DNA of 64,000 nt from Prevotella sp. GTDB lineage: Bacteria; Bacteroidota; Bacteroidia; Bacteroidales; Dysgonomonadaceae. The number at the start of each line of letters is the position of its first letter. Within the stretch, counting starts at the first letter, position 1. Where the stretch lies: assembly GCA_031285905.1 (NCBI GenBank), contig JAITVH010000153.1, forward strand, positions 19,583-83,582, in the 5' to 3' direction. The notes beneath the pieces were generated by a model. The model worked only from the letters and a program-made list of their open reading frames with translations, was not told where the DNA came from and searched no databases. The translations under genes were made by a program, and so were the position numbers. Below, piece after piece: positions 26,445 to 35,351 of this stretch.

Positions 26445-27776
26445 TTATATCCTTTTGTTCTGCCACTTTGCTTTGGTAAGATAGAGTACAGACATAATCA
26501 ATAGCGGGCCCCAATAGAAATACTCGACTGTCCAGCACCATGCAACGGATGCCTGTTTGTACATCACGATCCAAAACATAGCCAGCATATATACCACAAG
26601 GGTGATGCACTCGAGAATAAGTGCCGACTTAGTATTTCCTGTTCCCGAGATAGAGTTGAAAACGACTGTCCCTAGGGCAGATATCGGTAAGGAGAACAGG
26701 AGTACCACAAGGGGAGCGACAATCTCACCGATTAAAGAAACCTGATCACGCGGAGCGATGAAAGATATCCAGAATTGGGGTGCAATCAGAGTGGCAATGA
26801 TAAGCAGTGATACGATACCAAGATTCAATAGGCTTATCTTTTTTACCAGAGGCAATACACCTTTTATATTTCCCATTCCCATTGTATTGCCTACGAGTGT
26901 ATTTGCAGTAGTTGCCAATGCATTCATGGGGATGAAATATACCATATAGAAACTCCGCACAAGATTAGTGATCTTCAGTGCATCTTCGGAATGCTGTTCT
27001 ATGGCAACAAAAAAGATGAACCATGTGGACATGGAGATGAGATATTGCACCATCGTGAAGGAAGATATACTCAGTATATTCTTTATGATAGCCGGTTTAA
27101 ACTTCATCTTAACAAAGCCATACTTTTTGAAGTCAATAGTTATAAAAGTATAGATGACGAAGAATAAAACGGAGGCAATCTCTGACAATACAGATGCAAT
27201 AGCGGCTCCTTCAACACCCAGTTCGGGAAATCCCCAATTACCGAAGATCAGTACATAATCACCGATAATGTTGGTGATTGCCATTACAATAGCGTTGTAT
27301 GTCAAAACTTTAGTTCGGGCTATCCCTACATAAAAAGCTCTGAACATAACATTGATTACAGCAAAGAAGAATCCGTAGATACGCCACGATAGATATTTCT
27401 CTGTAGCTTCATATATCTCAGGAGATTTTAGGAATGCAGCCAGGACATTCTCCAGAAGGAATGTGGATGCAAAGAATAGGATAACCGCAAATAGTTGCAG
27501 AAATATTGTTCCTTGAATAACTATACTGCCTATCTTGTCATAGTTTTTTTCTCCGTTGCGTCTGCTGATCATTATCTGTCCACCAATACTGAATCCGAAG
27601 CAAATAGTAAAGATGGCTACATAATATATACCAGCCAGACCGGAGGCACTTTGTTCGATACCCCCTACATAGCCCAGGAAGAAAGTATCTGTGAGTTGGA
27701 CTACATTTTGTGCGAGCAGACCTAGCATAATAGGAATACTCACCCTCCATATATCTTTATATGAATATGGTTGCAT
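26445..27776 (-). CDS. MATE family efflux transporter
   Basis: 443 aa, twelve membrane helices in two six-helix halves. The first half starts IWRVSIPIMLGLLAQNVVQLTDTFFLGYVG, the usual MATE entry, and has VMAITNIIGDYVLIFG. The second has NLVRSFYMVYFIPMNALATTANTLVGNTMG. It exports cationic compounds in exchange for Na+ or H+ by family knowledge; the substrate is not predictable. It lies downstream of panC-panD on the same strand, separated by 58 bases that contain an AGCT-type repeat, so co-transcription is uncertain. Confidence 0.93.
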   Translation of the reverse strand: MQPYSYKDIWRVSIPIMLGLLAQNVVQLTDTFFLGYVGGIEQSASGLAGIYYVAIFTICFGFSIGGQIMISRRNGEKNYDKIGSIVIQGTIFLQLFAVILFFASTFLLENVLAAFLKSPEIYEATEKYLSWRIYGFFFAVINVMFRAFYVGIARTKVLTYNAIVMAITNIIGDYVLIFGNWGFPELGVEGAAIASVLSEIASVLFFVIYTFITIDFKKYGFVKMKFKPAIIKNILSISSFTMVQYLISMSTWFIFFVAIEQHSEDALKITNLVRSFYMVYFIPMNALATTANTLVGNTMGMGNIKGVLPLVKKISLLNLGIVSLLIIATLIAPQFWISFIAPRDQVSLIGEIVAPLVVLLFSLPISALGTVVFNSISGTGNTKSALILECITLVVYMLAMFWIVMYKQASVAWCWTVEYFYWGPLLIMSVLYLTKAKWQNKRI

Positions 27777-27784
27777 AATTTTTG

Positions 27785-27816
27785 CTTTTAGCTGTTGGCT
27801 ATTAGCTTTTAGCCGC
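27785..27816. repeat. AGCTNTTAGC-type dispersed short repeat
   Basis: CTTTTAGCTGTTGGCTATTAGC and its continuation match, with few changes, the copies at 56286-56316 and (on the other strand) 56451-56473. It lies in the panD-MATE gap. Confidence 0.55.
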
Positions 27817-27834
27817 TTTTAATTAATTGAGAAC

Positions 27835-28188
27835 TTAACCGATCAGTTTGTTTGTTTTGGTGTCAGGAAATACGACCCAGGGCTTGAAGTTTTTTGCCTC
27901 TTCGAAGTCCATATAAGCGTAAGACATGATGATGACAATGTCTCCCGGCTGCACTCTTCGGGCAGCAGCACCGTTGAGGCATATAGCACCCGATCCGCGT
28001 TTACCCTTGATAATATAGGTTTCAATGCGTTCTCCATTATTGTTATTCACAATTTGGACTTTCTCGCCTTCTATCATATTGGCGGCATCCATCAAGTCTT
28101 CGTCAATCGTTATGCTGCCTATGTAGTTTAGATTGGCTTCTGTCACAGTAACCCGATGCAGTTTGGATTTCAGAACTTCTATTATCAT
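27835..28188 (-). CDS. panD: Aspartate 1-decarboxylase
   Basis: 117 aa proenzyme. The self-cleavage site is YIGSIT with Gly24-Ser25, which yields the pyruvoyl group on the alpha chain. [21 protein letters not shown], the [15 protein letters not shown] strand, [14 protein letters not shown] and VIIMSYAYM are standard. It makes beta-alanine for pantothenate. It follows panC by 3 bases in one operon, so both halves of the beta-alanine to pantothenate branch are together. Confidence 0.97.
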   Translation of the reverse strand: MIIEVLKSKLHRVTVTEANLNYIGSITIDEDLMDAANMIEGEKVQIVNNNNGERIETYIIKGKRGSGAICLNGAAARRVQPGDIVIIMSYAYMDFEEAKNFKPWVVFPDTKTNKLIG

Positions 28189-28191
28189 TTT

Positions 28192-29046
28192 TTATTTTCT
28201 GCTATAATATATAATATTATCAATAAGGCGTACATCACCACAAAATACGGCTATACAACCTACTTTAAAACTGGTTTCCTCCCATTCATGTATTGGTTGT
28301 AAAGTAGCGCCATTCACAATTTCAAAATACTCAACGTTTAAGTCATCAAAGGAATTAATCGTCTCAATTACCTTGTTTATCGTATCTTGCACAGATAGGT
28401 TGGGGTACATACTTGTTTTGCTGTCAAGCAATGTTTTGTATATATTGGCGGCAACCTCTCTTTGCTGAGGATTCAGCCGCTCATTACGACTACTCATTGC
28501 CAACCTATTAGCTTCTCTGACAATTGGCATAGATATTATCTGTACAGGGAGCTTAAGCTGTTCAACCATAGCTACAATGATTGCCAGTTGCTGAAAATCT
28601 TTTTGTCCGAAATAAGCTTTTCCCGGTTTTACAATGTCAAACAAGCGACTTACTACCTGAGCAACGCCGTTGAAATGCCCCGGACGAAACTGGCCCTCCA
28701 TCACTTTATCCAATTGACCAAAGTCGAATTGACGGGTATCAGGTTCGGGATAGATTTCTTCAACAGAAGGGGCAAATATAAAATCGACACCTTCTTTTTC
28801 AAGAAGTGCCATGTCTTTTCCTAAATTTCGGGGATACTTTATTAAATCTTCCTTATTGTTGAATTGGGTTGGATTTACAAAAATACTGACAACACATATG
28901 TCATTCTCTGCTTTACATTGTCTGACTAATGATAAATGCCCCTCGTGCAAGGCTCCCATTGTGGGAACAAAACCCGTTGTCCTTCCCTGTTCAGCAGCAG
29001 AAGCGAGGTATCCATGAAGTAAGTCTACACTTTCTATCAGTTCCAT
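28192..29046 (-). CDS. panC: Pantothenate synthetase
   Basis: 284 aa from ATG 29046. A frame reaching 29079 adds 11 residues that are not family-like. The HIGH-type nucleotide motif is [14 protein letters not shown] with HEGH at 34-37. [36 protein letters not shown] and RLAMSSRN (in place of KMSKS) confirm it. It joins pantoate and beta-alanine using ATP. It is the first gene of the panC-panD operon and is divergent from the glycogen synthase-like gene. Confidence 0.97.
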   Translation of the reverse strand: MELIESVDLLHGYLASAAEQGRTTGFVPTMGALHEGHLSLVRQCKAENDICVVSIFVNPTQFNNKEDLIKYPRNLGKDMALLEKEGVDFIFAPSVEEIYPEPDTRQFDFGQLDKVMEGQFRPGHFNGVAQVVSRLFDIVKPGKAYFGQKDFQQLAIIVAMVEQLKLPVQIISMPIVREANRLAMSSRNERLNPQQREVAANIYKTLLDSKTSMYPNLSVQDTINKVIETINSFDDLNVEYFEIVNGATLQPIHEWEETSFKVGCIAVFCGDVRLIDNIIYYSRK

Positions 29047-29234
29047 TATCTCAATTCTATACTCAAAATGAGGATACAAAGCAAGTAAATATTTATGGAA
29101 TGACGAAACGATAAGACTATTTTGTTTCAGAATTTAGAAAATATTATCTCCTATATTTTTGCTTAAACTGTTTAAAATAAGGGTAAAAGAGATTTTGTAT
29201 CCTAAAGTTTGCAAAAAAGAAGATTTTTTTTTAT

Positions 29235-29242
29235 TATCTTTG
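29235..29242 (+). promoter_or_regulatory. Putative -7 box of the glycogen synthase-like gene
   Basis: TATCTTTG fits TAnnTTTG, 39 bases before the ATG at 29282. A TTTG at 29208-29211 is 23 bases upstream, somewhat longer than the preferred -33 spacing. Confidence 0.55.
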
Positions 29243-29281
29243 TACTCGATTTAGTTAGAATGGACCATAGAGTTACATTAA

Positions 29282-30088
29282 ATGAGTACAAAAAAAATTT
29301 TATACATCACGCAGGAGATAACTCCTTACCTACCAGAGTCACCAATCGCTACCAATTGCAGATATCTACCACAAGCTATACAAGAAAAAGGTCAGGAAAT
29401 AAGAACCTTTATGCCCCGGTTTGGCAATATAAACGAAAGGAGAAACCAGTTGCATGAAGTTATCCGGCTTTCGGGTATGAATCTCATTATAGATGATATG
29501 GATCACCCTTTGATTATTAAGGTGGCATCTATACAGGCGGCTCGTATGCAAATTTACTTTATTGATAATGAAGATTATTTTAAACGTAAATTTACTATTG
29601 CAGATGAGCATGGCGTGGAGTTTAGTGATAATGACGAACGGAGTATTTTTTATGTAAGAGGAGTATTGGAAACTATTAAGAAACTTCGCTGGATACCGGA
29701 TATAATAGATTGTCACGGATGGATGACCGCTTTGACAGGCTTATATATTAAAACGATGTATGCCGATGATCCTTGTTTCAAAAACTCCAAAATCGTTTAC
29801 TCGTTGTACAACGATGATTTTAAACAACCCTTTAGCGATAGCTTTATCAAGAAATTAAAGTTTGAGGGTATAAAAGATAAAAACTTAAGTGCCCTGAAAG
29901 GTGCTGTAGATTATGAAACGCTTTCGAATTTCGCAGTGAAATATGCCGACGGTGTTATTCAAAGCGAGGCTGACGCGAATCAAAACATACTTGATTTTGT
30001 AGATAAATCGAAAAAGAAATTCCTTCCATATCAGGGAGGACTGGATGTTTCAGTCGATGCAATCAATAATTTTTACGAGAATCTTTAA
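29282..30088 (+). CDS. Glycogen/starch synthase, short GT5 form
   Basis: 268 aa. It corresponds to the N-terminal GT5 half of glycogen synthase only: ILYITQEITPYLPES, where the family has K-x-G-G-L in the ADP-glucose site, LPQAIQEKGQEIRTFMPRFGNI, FSDNDERSIFYVRGVLETI and PDIIDCHGWMTALTGLYIK. The C-terminal Rossmann domain of full GlgA (about 480 aa) is absent. The frame is intact and ends naturally, and such short forms next to panC are usual in Bacteroidales, so this is a family type and not a truncation. Whether it is catalytically active alone is unclear. It is probably co-transcribed with the DUF4270 gene, through a terminator. Confidence 0.82.
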   Translation: MSTKKILYITQEITPYLPESPIATNCRYLPQAIQEKGQEIRTFMPRFGNINERRNQLHEVIRLSGMNLIIDDMDHPLIIKVASIQAARMQIYFIDNEDYFKRKFTIADEHGVEFSDNDERSIFYVRGVLETIKKLRWIPDIIDCHGWMTALTGLYIKTMYADDPCFKNSKIVYSLYNDDFKQPFSDSFIKKLKFEGIKDKNLSALKGAVDYETLSNFAVKYADGVIQSEADANQNILDFVDKSKKKFLPYQGGLDVSVDAINNFYENL

Positions 30089-30109
30089 AGTATCTATAAT
30101 AAAATTAGA

Positions 30110-30147
30110 AAAATGCTGTTTAATTTCATGGGGACAGCATTTTTTTG
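30110..30147 (+). terminator. Terminator after the glycogen synthase-like gene
   Basis: The arms AAAATGCTGT (30110-30119) and ACAGCATTTT (30134-30143) pair, and the right arm runs into TTTTTTT. It may be partial, since the next gene starts only 37 bases later without a clear promoter box. Confidence 0.7.
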
Positions 30148-30183
30148 GATATTTGAGCCCTAATTTATTTAATATTAAATTGA

Positions 30184-31545
30184 ATGAAAGTTAAAACATT
30201 ACTGACTCTTGCGATTACTTCACTCGCAGTAGTATATTTTATTGCATGTAGCGATAACCTTAGTGAACTTGGTGGTACTATTCAGCCCGATGGAGACGGT
30301 ATATTTGTCGGAACGGAGACAGTCAGGCTTACAGCGGAGACAGTATCATATAAAGATTCGGTATATGCCCGGACAGTTTATGGAATACTAGGTGAATATA
30401 TAGATCCTGTGGTAGGTAGAACCAAATCGGACTATATGTGTGAATTTTATTGTCCCGAGAATATGTCTTTTGATGATGATGACTGTAAAATTGACTCAGT
30501 ATATCTGGAAACTCAGTTTATCTATTATACAGGAGATACTGTAGCACCGATGGGTGTTGAAGTTTATGCTGTGAAAGAATCTTTGCAACCATTCTTCTTT
30601 ACCAGTGTGAATCCGAAGAAATATATAGGAGAAAATCCTGAGTTATACGGACGTACTACATTTACAGTACAAGATACGCCTGATACAATAATGAGTAGTG
30701 TGAGATACCGTCGTATTTCCACAAGACTTAAGACGTCACTCGGTGAGATGCTGTATGGTAAATGGAAAGAAGACCCGAAAAATTTTGCGAATTCGGATAA
30801 AATGAAGGAGTTTTTTAAAGGTATTTATGTGACTACCAATTTCGGTTCGGGTACACTTGTCAATGTGAACCATTCGCAGATGAATATATTCTATAATTAT
30901 AAAGTGAGGAATGTTGCAAATACTGCAGATTCTACAGTATATTCTTCGTTTAGACTGGTTGTTTCGCCAGAGGTTGTACAAATGAACCATGTGGAAAATG
31001 ATCAGGACTTTATAGAAGAGTTAATGACACATAAAGATACTAAAACCTATATGAAGACTCCGGCGGGAGTATATACAGAGATCACTATTCCGCTGAATGA
31101 TATAATGACCAAAATAGGGAAGGATAAAACAATTAATGCCGCTAATTTTAAAATAAAAGGCTATACAGAGGAAGAAGTAAAATCAGGTATGGCACAACCG
31201 GCTTACGCTTTGTTAATTAACAAAGATTCTTTACCTAATTTCTTCTATAACAGGAAACTTCATGATGCAAAGACCAGTTTTGTTGTTTCTCGTAATAGCT
31301 CGAATACGTATGATTTTGGAAATCTGGCAACTATAATAAATCATTATTCTGATTATTATAAAGATGAGCCGGTTTACCCTGATCTTAAATATTTGATTGT
31401 ACCGGTGTCGGCTTCTACCACAACCGTTAGTAGTTCTACTGTTATTACTGACCTGTATAATCTGATGTACCCTACAGCAACAGTCTTCAGAACAGATTCT
31501 GCAAATATGCGTATGTCTCTGATATATAGTAAATATAATAGATAG
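30184..31545 (+). CDS. DUF4270 family lipoprotein
   Basis: 453 aa. The signal peptide ends in VVYFIAC (Cys22) and SDNLSELGGTIQPDGDG follows, the usual DUF4270 start. The body is beta-rich with YGILGEYIDPVVGRTKSDYMCEFY, FKGIYVTTNFGSGTLVNV and a late KIGKDKTINAANFKIKGY, all typical. It is an outer-membrane or surface lipoprotein of unknown function. Its place after a glycogen synthase-like gene is conserved in Bacteroidales, which hints at a common role, but no activity is known. Confidence 0.87.
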   Translation: MKVKTLLTLAITSLAVVYFIACSDNLSELGGTIQPDGDGIFVGTETVRLTAETVSYKDSVYARTVYGILGEYIDPVVGRTKSDYMCEFYCPENMSFDDDDCKIDSVYLETQFIYYTGDTVAPMGVEVYAVKESLQPFFFTSVNPKKYIGENPELYGRTTFTVQDTPDTIMSSVRYRRISTRLKTSLGEMLYGKWKEDPKNFANSDKMKEFFKGIYVTTNFGSGTLVNVNHSQMNIFYNYKVRNVANTADSTVYSSFRLVVSPEVVQMNHVENDQDFIEELMTHKDTKTYMKTPAGVYTEITIPLNDIMTKIGKDKTINAANFKIKGYTEEEVKSGMAQPAYALLINKDSLPNFFYNRKLHDAKTSFVVSRNSSNTYDFGNLATIINHYSDYYKDEPVYPDLKYLIVPVSASTTTVSSSTVITDLYNLMYPTATVFRTDSANMRMSLIYSKYNR

Positions 31546-31567
31546 CATGCAATAATCCCGATAGATT

Positions 31568-31948
31568 GTGTCAGGTAAACAGATAAAGAATACAGCCAAA
31601 ATACTTCTCCTTTTATATATAGGGTATTTTGGCTGTGTTTCTTATTTTATACACTCTCATATATATAATGGAGTTGTATATGTTCATTCACATCCTTATA
31701 AGAAAATGGCGAAGGATGCAGATGATAATAAACAGCCTCCTTTTGAAACTCATCATCACACCTCCGCGGGATTTTTCACATTCAATCAGTTATCTAATTT
31801 AGTTTCGTTCGAGGCACAGGATAATGGATATGATTCGGAACTGAGAATCGTAGAGCAAACTACATTATATGACTTTCTTTTATTACAAGATATCGTCAGT
31901 CCGGCAATATCTGTTGTTAACCTAAGAGCACCTCCTTCCTTTTCATAA
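31568..31948 (+). CDS. His-rich small exported or membrane protein before a TonB receptor
   Basis: 126 aa, with GTG (31568) as the only good start. A hydrophobic segment (ILLLLYIGYFGCVSYF) is followed by HSH, VHSHPYKK and ETHHHTSAGFFTF, then QLSNL. Small proteins of this kind with clustered histidines are found just upstream of TonB receptors in Bacteroidetes. The histidines suggest metal binding at the inner-membrane or periplasmic side. A long inverted repeat (31592-31636) lies within the first 23 codons. The gene is 22 bases after the DUF4270 gene and 297 before the receptor. No family name is claimed. Confidence 0.65.
   Translation: MSGKQIKNTAKILLLLYIGYFGCVSYFIHSHIYNGVVYVHSHPYKKMAKDADDNKQPPFETHHHTSAGFFTFNQLSNLVSFEAQDNGYDSELRIVEQTTLYDFLLLQDIVSPAISVVNLRAPPSFS
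31592..31636 (+). promoter_or_regulatory. Inverted repeat in the start region of the His-rich gene
   Basis: ACAGCCAAAATAC (31592-31604) and GTATTTTGGCTGT (31624-31636) are perfect complements, 13 bp, with a 19-base loop, and GTTTCTTATTTT follows. It is 46 bases past the DUF4270 stop. It could be the terminator of that unit or an attenuator acting on the His-rich gene. Confidence 0.65.
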
Positions 31949-31986
31949 TCTTTTCTTTCTTTTTTTAATAAAAGAAAATACTTTTC

Positions 31987-32033
31987 CTGACGACTGATGC
32001 ACATTATGTACAGTCATCAGATACCCATTTTTT
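31987..32033 (+). terminator. Probable terminator after the His-rich gene
   Basis: CTGACGACTG (31987-31996) pairs with CAGTCATCAG (32011-32020) with one mismatch, and a run of seven T follows shortly. Confidence 0.6.
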
Positions 32034-32245
32034 TATAGGAGGATAGATATATCAATACAATATTATTGATATTAATTTATCTATATAAGGCTGTCATTCT
32101 GATTTCTCAAAGAAAATCAGAAGGGAGTTAAAAAGGCTAAAAGTTGTTTCCTTTATTACTTTTTAGTTGAAAAGAGCATAATCCATTATCAGATTATGGC
32201 GATATGGAATATTATAATCAATAGGATTAGAATAATACTTATAAC
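32034..32245. repeat. Leader of the TonB receptor with a decayed copy of the modular repeat
   Basis: AATTTATCTATA (32074-32085) matches the start of module A, and TATTACTTTTTAGTTGAAA (32153-32171) is a degenerate module C; no GC-rich insert lies between. The order and orientation agree with the copies at 21.8 and 56.3 kb. The rest holds nothing recognised. Confidence 0.5.
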
Positions 32246-34534
32246 ATGAAGAAGATTATATTTTTATTATCATATATACTTTGCCTGAATAGTTTATATG
32301 CACAACAGGCAAACACATCCAGTATAAGAGGTCATGTACTGGGCAGACATACAGAAGAACATTTGGCCGGAGTAGTTATATCTGTAGAAAATACTCAAAA
32401 GGCTGCGATGACTGATGAAACAGGACATTTTGTAATAGAAAATATCCCGGAAGGGACATATTTTCTTGTTACTCAATATATAGGTTACTCTAGTCTGAAA
32501 CAGGAGATTAGGATAAATAAAGGTTCTACGACAAACGTGACTTTACAGATGGAACCAGAGAACCAGCAATTAAATGAGGTAATGATAACAACATCAGCAA
32601 AGTCTTTGAACAGGACAATGTCTCCGATAGTAGTGAATCAGTTAACGGCGAAGACTTTTGAATCTACCAATTCGAATACTCTTTCGCAAGGCCTTAATTA
32701 TATGCCGGGACTAAGGGTTGAAACTAACTGCCAGAATTGTGGAACACAAGAAGTAAGAATAAACGGATTGGAAGGGCAATATTCTCAGATACTTATCGAT
32801 GGTCAACCAGTATTTACCTCTTTATCGAAAATGTATGGACTGGAGCAATTACCGGCTAATATGATAGAGCAGGTAGATGTGGTGAGGGGTGGAGGCTCTG
32901 TCTTATATGGTGCTAATGCAATAGGAGGAGTAATTAATATTATTACCAAGGAGCCAGAGCGGAATTCTTATCAGGCAAAATATAACCTCTCGCTTATAGA
33001 TGGGAAGTCGGCGGATAATATATTATCTCTTAATTCATCTTTTGTAGACAGGACAAAGAAATCTGGGATCTCACTTTTTGCAAACATCCGTAATCGCAAT
33101 CCCTGGGATGCGAATGATGACGGATTTTCCGAGATTGGAAAAAATAAGGCTTCTTCAGTCGGCTTTCGTTCATATGTAAAACCTACTCTTCAGGATAAAT
33201 TTACGCTTGAATACCATTATATATCCGAATATAGAAGAGGAGGGGATAATATGAGCCGTCCTCCACATGAAGCTTTGATAGCAGAAACAACGGATTATAA
33301 TATTCATTCTGGTGGTTTAGGATATATCCATTTCAGTAATGGGAACAAGAATAAGCTAACAGTGAATATTTCTACCCAACGCATAGGGCGGGATAGTTAT
33401 TATGGTGGAGGATATGACTTGAATGGCTATGGACGTACCAAAGAATTGGCTGTGACAGGTACAGTGCGGTATGAGATGAATATGGACAAATTATTATTTA
33501 TGCCTGCTAAGTTTACAGCCGGATTTACGCAGGAGTATACAAACCTGCACGATACTATTCATAGCCGGAATATAAAGCAGATTATAAATGTGAGTAGTCT
33601 GTATGTTCAGAACGAATGGAGAGATGATGATTTGTCATTCATCGTAGGACTCCGGGGTGATAAGCATAATAAAGTCGATAATATCAACATTATTCCAAGA
33701 GCCAGTATACGATATAAAGTAAGGGAAAATATGAATTTGAGAGCAGCTTATTCTATGGGGTATAGGGCTCCTGAAATTATTGCATCTGACTTGGATGTTC
33801 CTGTAATAGGTGGTGTAGCAACCATAACAGTACTGGGTGATGATCTGAAAAGGGAATATTCTAATAGCATTAATGGAGGGTTTGACTTTAGTCTATATAA
33901 TGAAAATGTTTATTCTTACTTTTTAATTGAAGGATTCTATACCAAAATAAACCGGGTATTTATTACAGAAGAAACCGGGGAAGACGAATTAGGGAATACC
34001 ATAATGACACGTAGAAATGGTGATGGTGCCTATGTTTATGGTTTAAATTTAGAAGCTACTATACAACCTATAGATTGGTTGGAACTTCAAGGCGGATTTA
34101 CATGGCAAAGAAGTCGTTATACTACGCCTGTAAGTTGGTCATTAGAAGATTATGTAGCCCCTGTGAAAAAAATGCTGAGATCTCCTGATACTTATGGATT
34201 TTTTTCGATGACTGCTACTCCTCATAAAAGTTATGCAGTTTCATTATCAGGCGTATATACAGGTCCGATGCTTACTCCACACTTTGCAGGAGCAAAAGGA
34301 GTGGTTAAAGATGAAACTGTAAAAACCAGAAGTTTTATTGATACCACACTTAAGCTATCCTATTTCTTTGCAATGAACTCGATAAACAAAATTGAGGTAA
34401 ATGCTGGAGTTCAGAATATCTTTAATCAAATACAAAGAGATTTCGACTTGGGGCCTGACCGAGACTCGGAATATATATACGGACCATCATTACCACGAAC
34501 GTTTTTTATTGGTCTGAAAATTAATTCAATATAA
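32246..34534 (+). CDS. TonB-dependent outer-membrane receptor
   Basis: 762 aa. Signal peptide (ends LYAQ), then a CarboxypepD_reg-like domain (about 25-105; GRHTEEHLAGVVISVEN). The plug domain has NQLTAKTFESTNS, then NCQNCGTQEVRINGLEG (161-177), ILIDGQPVF and VDVVRGGGSVLYGANAIGGVINIIT, followed by a 22-strand barrel ending in aromatic-rich strands. The NCQNCG variant occurs in Bacteroidetes receptors for metals or small cofactors, not in SusC-type glycan receptors, and no SusD is next to it. Together with the His-rich protein upstream, metal or metal-chelate uptake is inferred. Confidence 0.88.
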   Translation: MKKIIFLLSYILCLNSLYAQQANTSSIRGHVLGRHTEEHLAGVVISVENTQKAAMTDETGHFVIENIPEGTYFLVTQYIGYSSLKQEIRINKGSTTNVTLQMEPENQQLNEVMITTSAKSLNRTMSPIVVNQLTAKTFESTNSNTLSQGLNYMPGLRVETNCQNCGTQEVRINGLEGQYSQILIDGQPVFTSLSKMYGLEQLPANMIEQVDVVRGGGSVLYGANAIGGVINIITKEPERNSYQAKYNLSLIDGKSADNILSLNSSFVDRTKKSGISLFANIRNRNPWDANDDGFSEIGKNKASSVGFRSYVKPTLQDKFTLEYHYISEYRRGGDNMSRPPHEALIAETTDYNIHSGGLGYIHFSNGNKNKLTVNISTQRIGRDSYYGGGYDLNGYGRTKELAVTGTVRYEMNMDKLLFMPAKFTAGFTQEYTNLHDTIHSRNIKQIINVSSLYVQNEWRDDDLSFIVGLRGDKHNKVDNINIIPRASIRYKVRENMNLRAAYSMGYRAPEIIASDLDVPVIGGVATITVLGDDLKREYSNSINGGFDFSLYNENVYSYFLIEGFYTKINRVFITEETGEDELGNTIMTRRNGDGAYVYGLNLEATIQPIDWLELQGGFTWQRSRYTTPVSWSLEDYVAPVKKMLRSPDTYGFFSMTATPHKSYAVSLSGVYTGPMLTPHFAGAKGVVKDETVKTRSFIDTTLKLSYFFAMNSINKIEVNAGVQNIFNQIQRDFDLGPDRDSEYIYGPSLPRTFFIGLKINSI

Positions 34535-34544
34535 TTAATAAGAT

Positions 34545-34583
34545 AGGGCTGTTAAATTAAAAATGTTTAATAGCTCTGTCTCT
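34545..34583 (+). terminator. Terminator after the TonB receptor
   Basis: AGGGCTGTTAAA (34545-34556) pairs with TTTAATAGCTCT (34566-34577), allowing G-T pairs, and GTCTCTTTT follows. Confidence 0.65.
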
Positions 34584-34621
34584 TTTAGATAGTAATTCAT
34601 CGAATTACGGGATTTTGGTAG

Positions 34622-34629
34622 TATCTTTG
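34622..34629 (+). promoter_or_regulatory. Putative -7 box of the LysE gene
   Basis: TATCTTTG fits TAnnTTTG, 74 bases before the start at 34704. Confidence 0.5.
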
Positions 34630-34703
34630 CCAACAAGTGTTAGATGTACAGGACAGATGTTGTCCTTTTCTTGTAAAAGAATGTCGGCGATAAAAGGAAA
34701 TTG

Positions 34704-35351
34704 ATGTTTTTAATCATAATAAAAGGGTTATTTATTGGCTTTTTATCATCTGCCCCTATGGGCCCTGTAGGGATGCTGTGTATTCAGCGTACGCTCAACG
34801 AAGGGAAAAAGCAGGGACTGATTACAGGTTTGGGTGCTGTTGCGGGTGATATGCTTATAGCATTGCTTGCGATTATTGCAGCGTTAGGCTTGGGTTTTAA
34901 TACCGAATTTATACAGCAGCATGAGGGGCCTCTTAAGGTTGTGGGTAGTATTGTGCTTATTGTTTTCGGATATGTAGTATACAATAAGAACCCTTCCCGT
35001 AACTTGACAAAATTGAAAGAGAAAACTACATCTTTCTGGAGAGTTTTTGTCTCTTCTATGGTACTCACCATATCCAATATTGCGACTTTATTTTTATATA
35101 TTGCTTTGTTTGCCCGATTTAATGCCATCGATGCAAGCAAGCCATTTGGCTATGATCTGTTGACTATATTATTTATTGGGATAGGTGCTTTTCTATGGTG
35201 GCTACTTATTACCTATTTTGTGAATAAATTGCGTAGCCGGTTTAATCCAAGGGGGTTACAGATATTTAATCAAATAATAGGGATCTTACTGATAGGATTG
35301 GGTGTAGCCGGAATAATTACAGGTAGCCTGATGGGAATCAATATTTTCTAG
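34704..35351 (+). CDS. LysE/RhtB family translocator
   Basis: 215 aa from ATG 34704; a TTG directly before it adds one residue. Six membrane helices. The family start is GFLSSAPMGPVGMLCIQRTL (LysE has the P-GP motif), and GLGAVAGDMLIALLAIIA and VSSMVLTISNIATLFLYIALFARF follow. Members export amino acids; the substrate here is unknown. Its last 4 bases overlap the convergent DUF6056 gene. Confidence 0.88.
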   Translation: MFLIIIKGLFIGFLSSAPMGPVGMLCIQRTLNEGKKQGLITGLGAVAGDMLIALLAIIAALGLGFNTEFIQQHEGPLKVVGSIVLIVFGYVVYNKNPSRNLTKLKEKTTSFWRVFVSSMVLTISNIATLFLYIALFARFNAIDASKPFGYDLLTILFIGIGAFLWWLLITYFVNKLRSRFNPRGLQIFNQIIGILLIGLGVAGIITGSLMGINIF

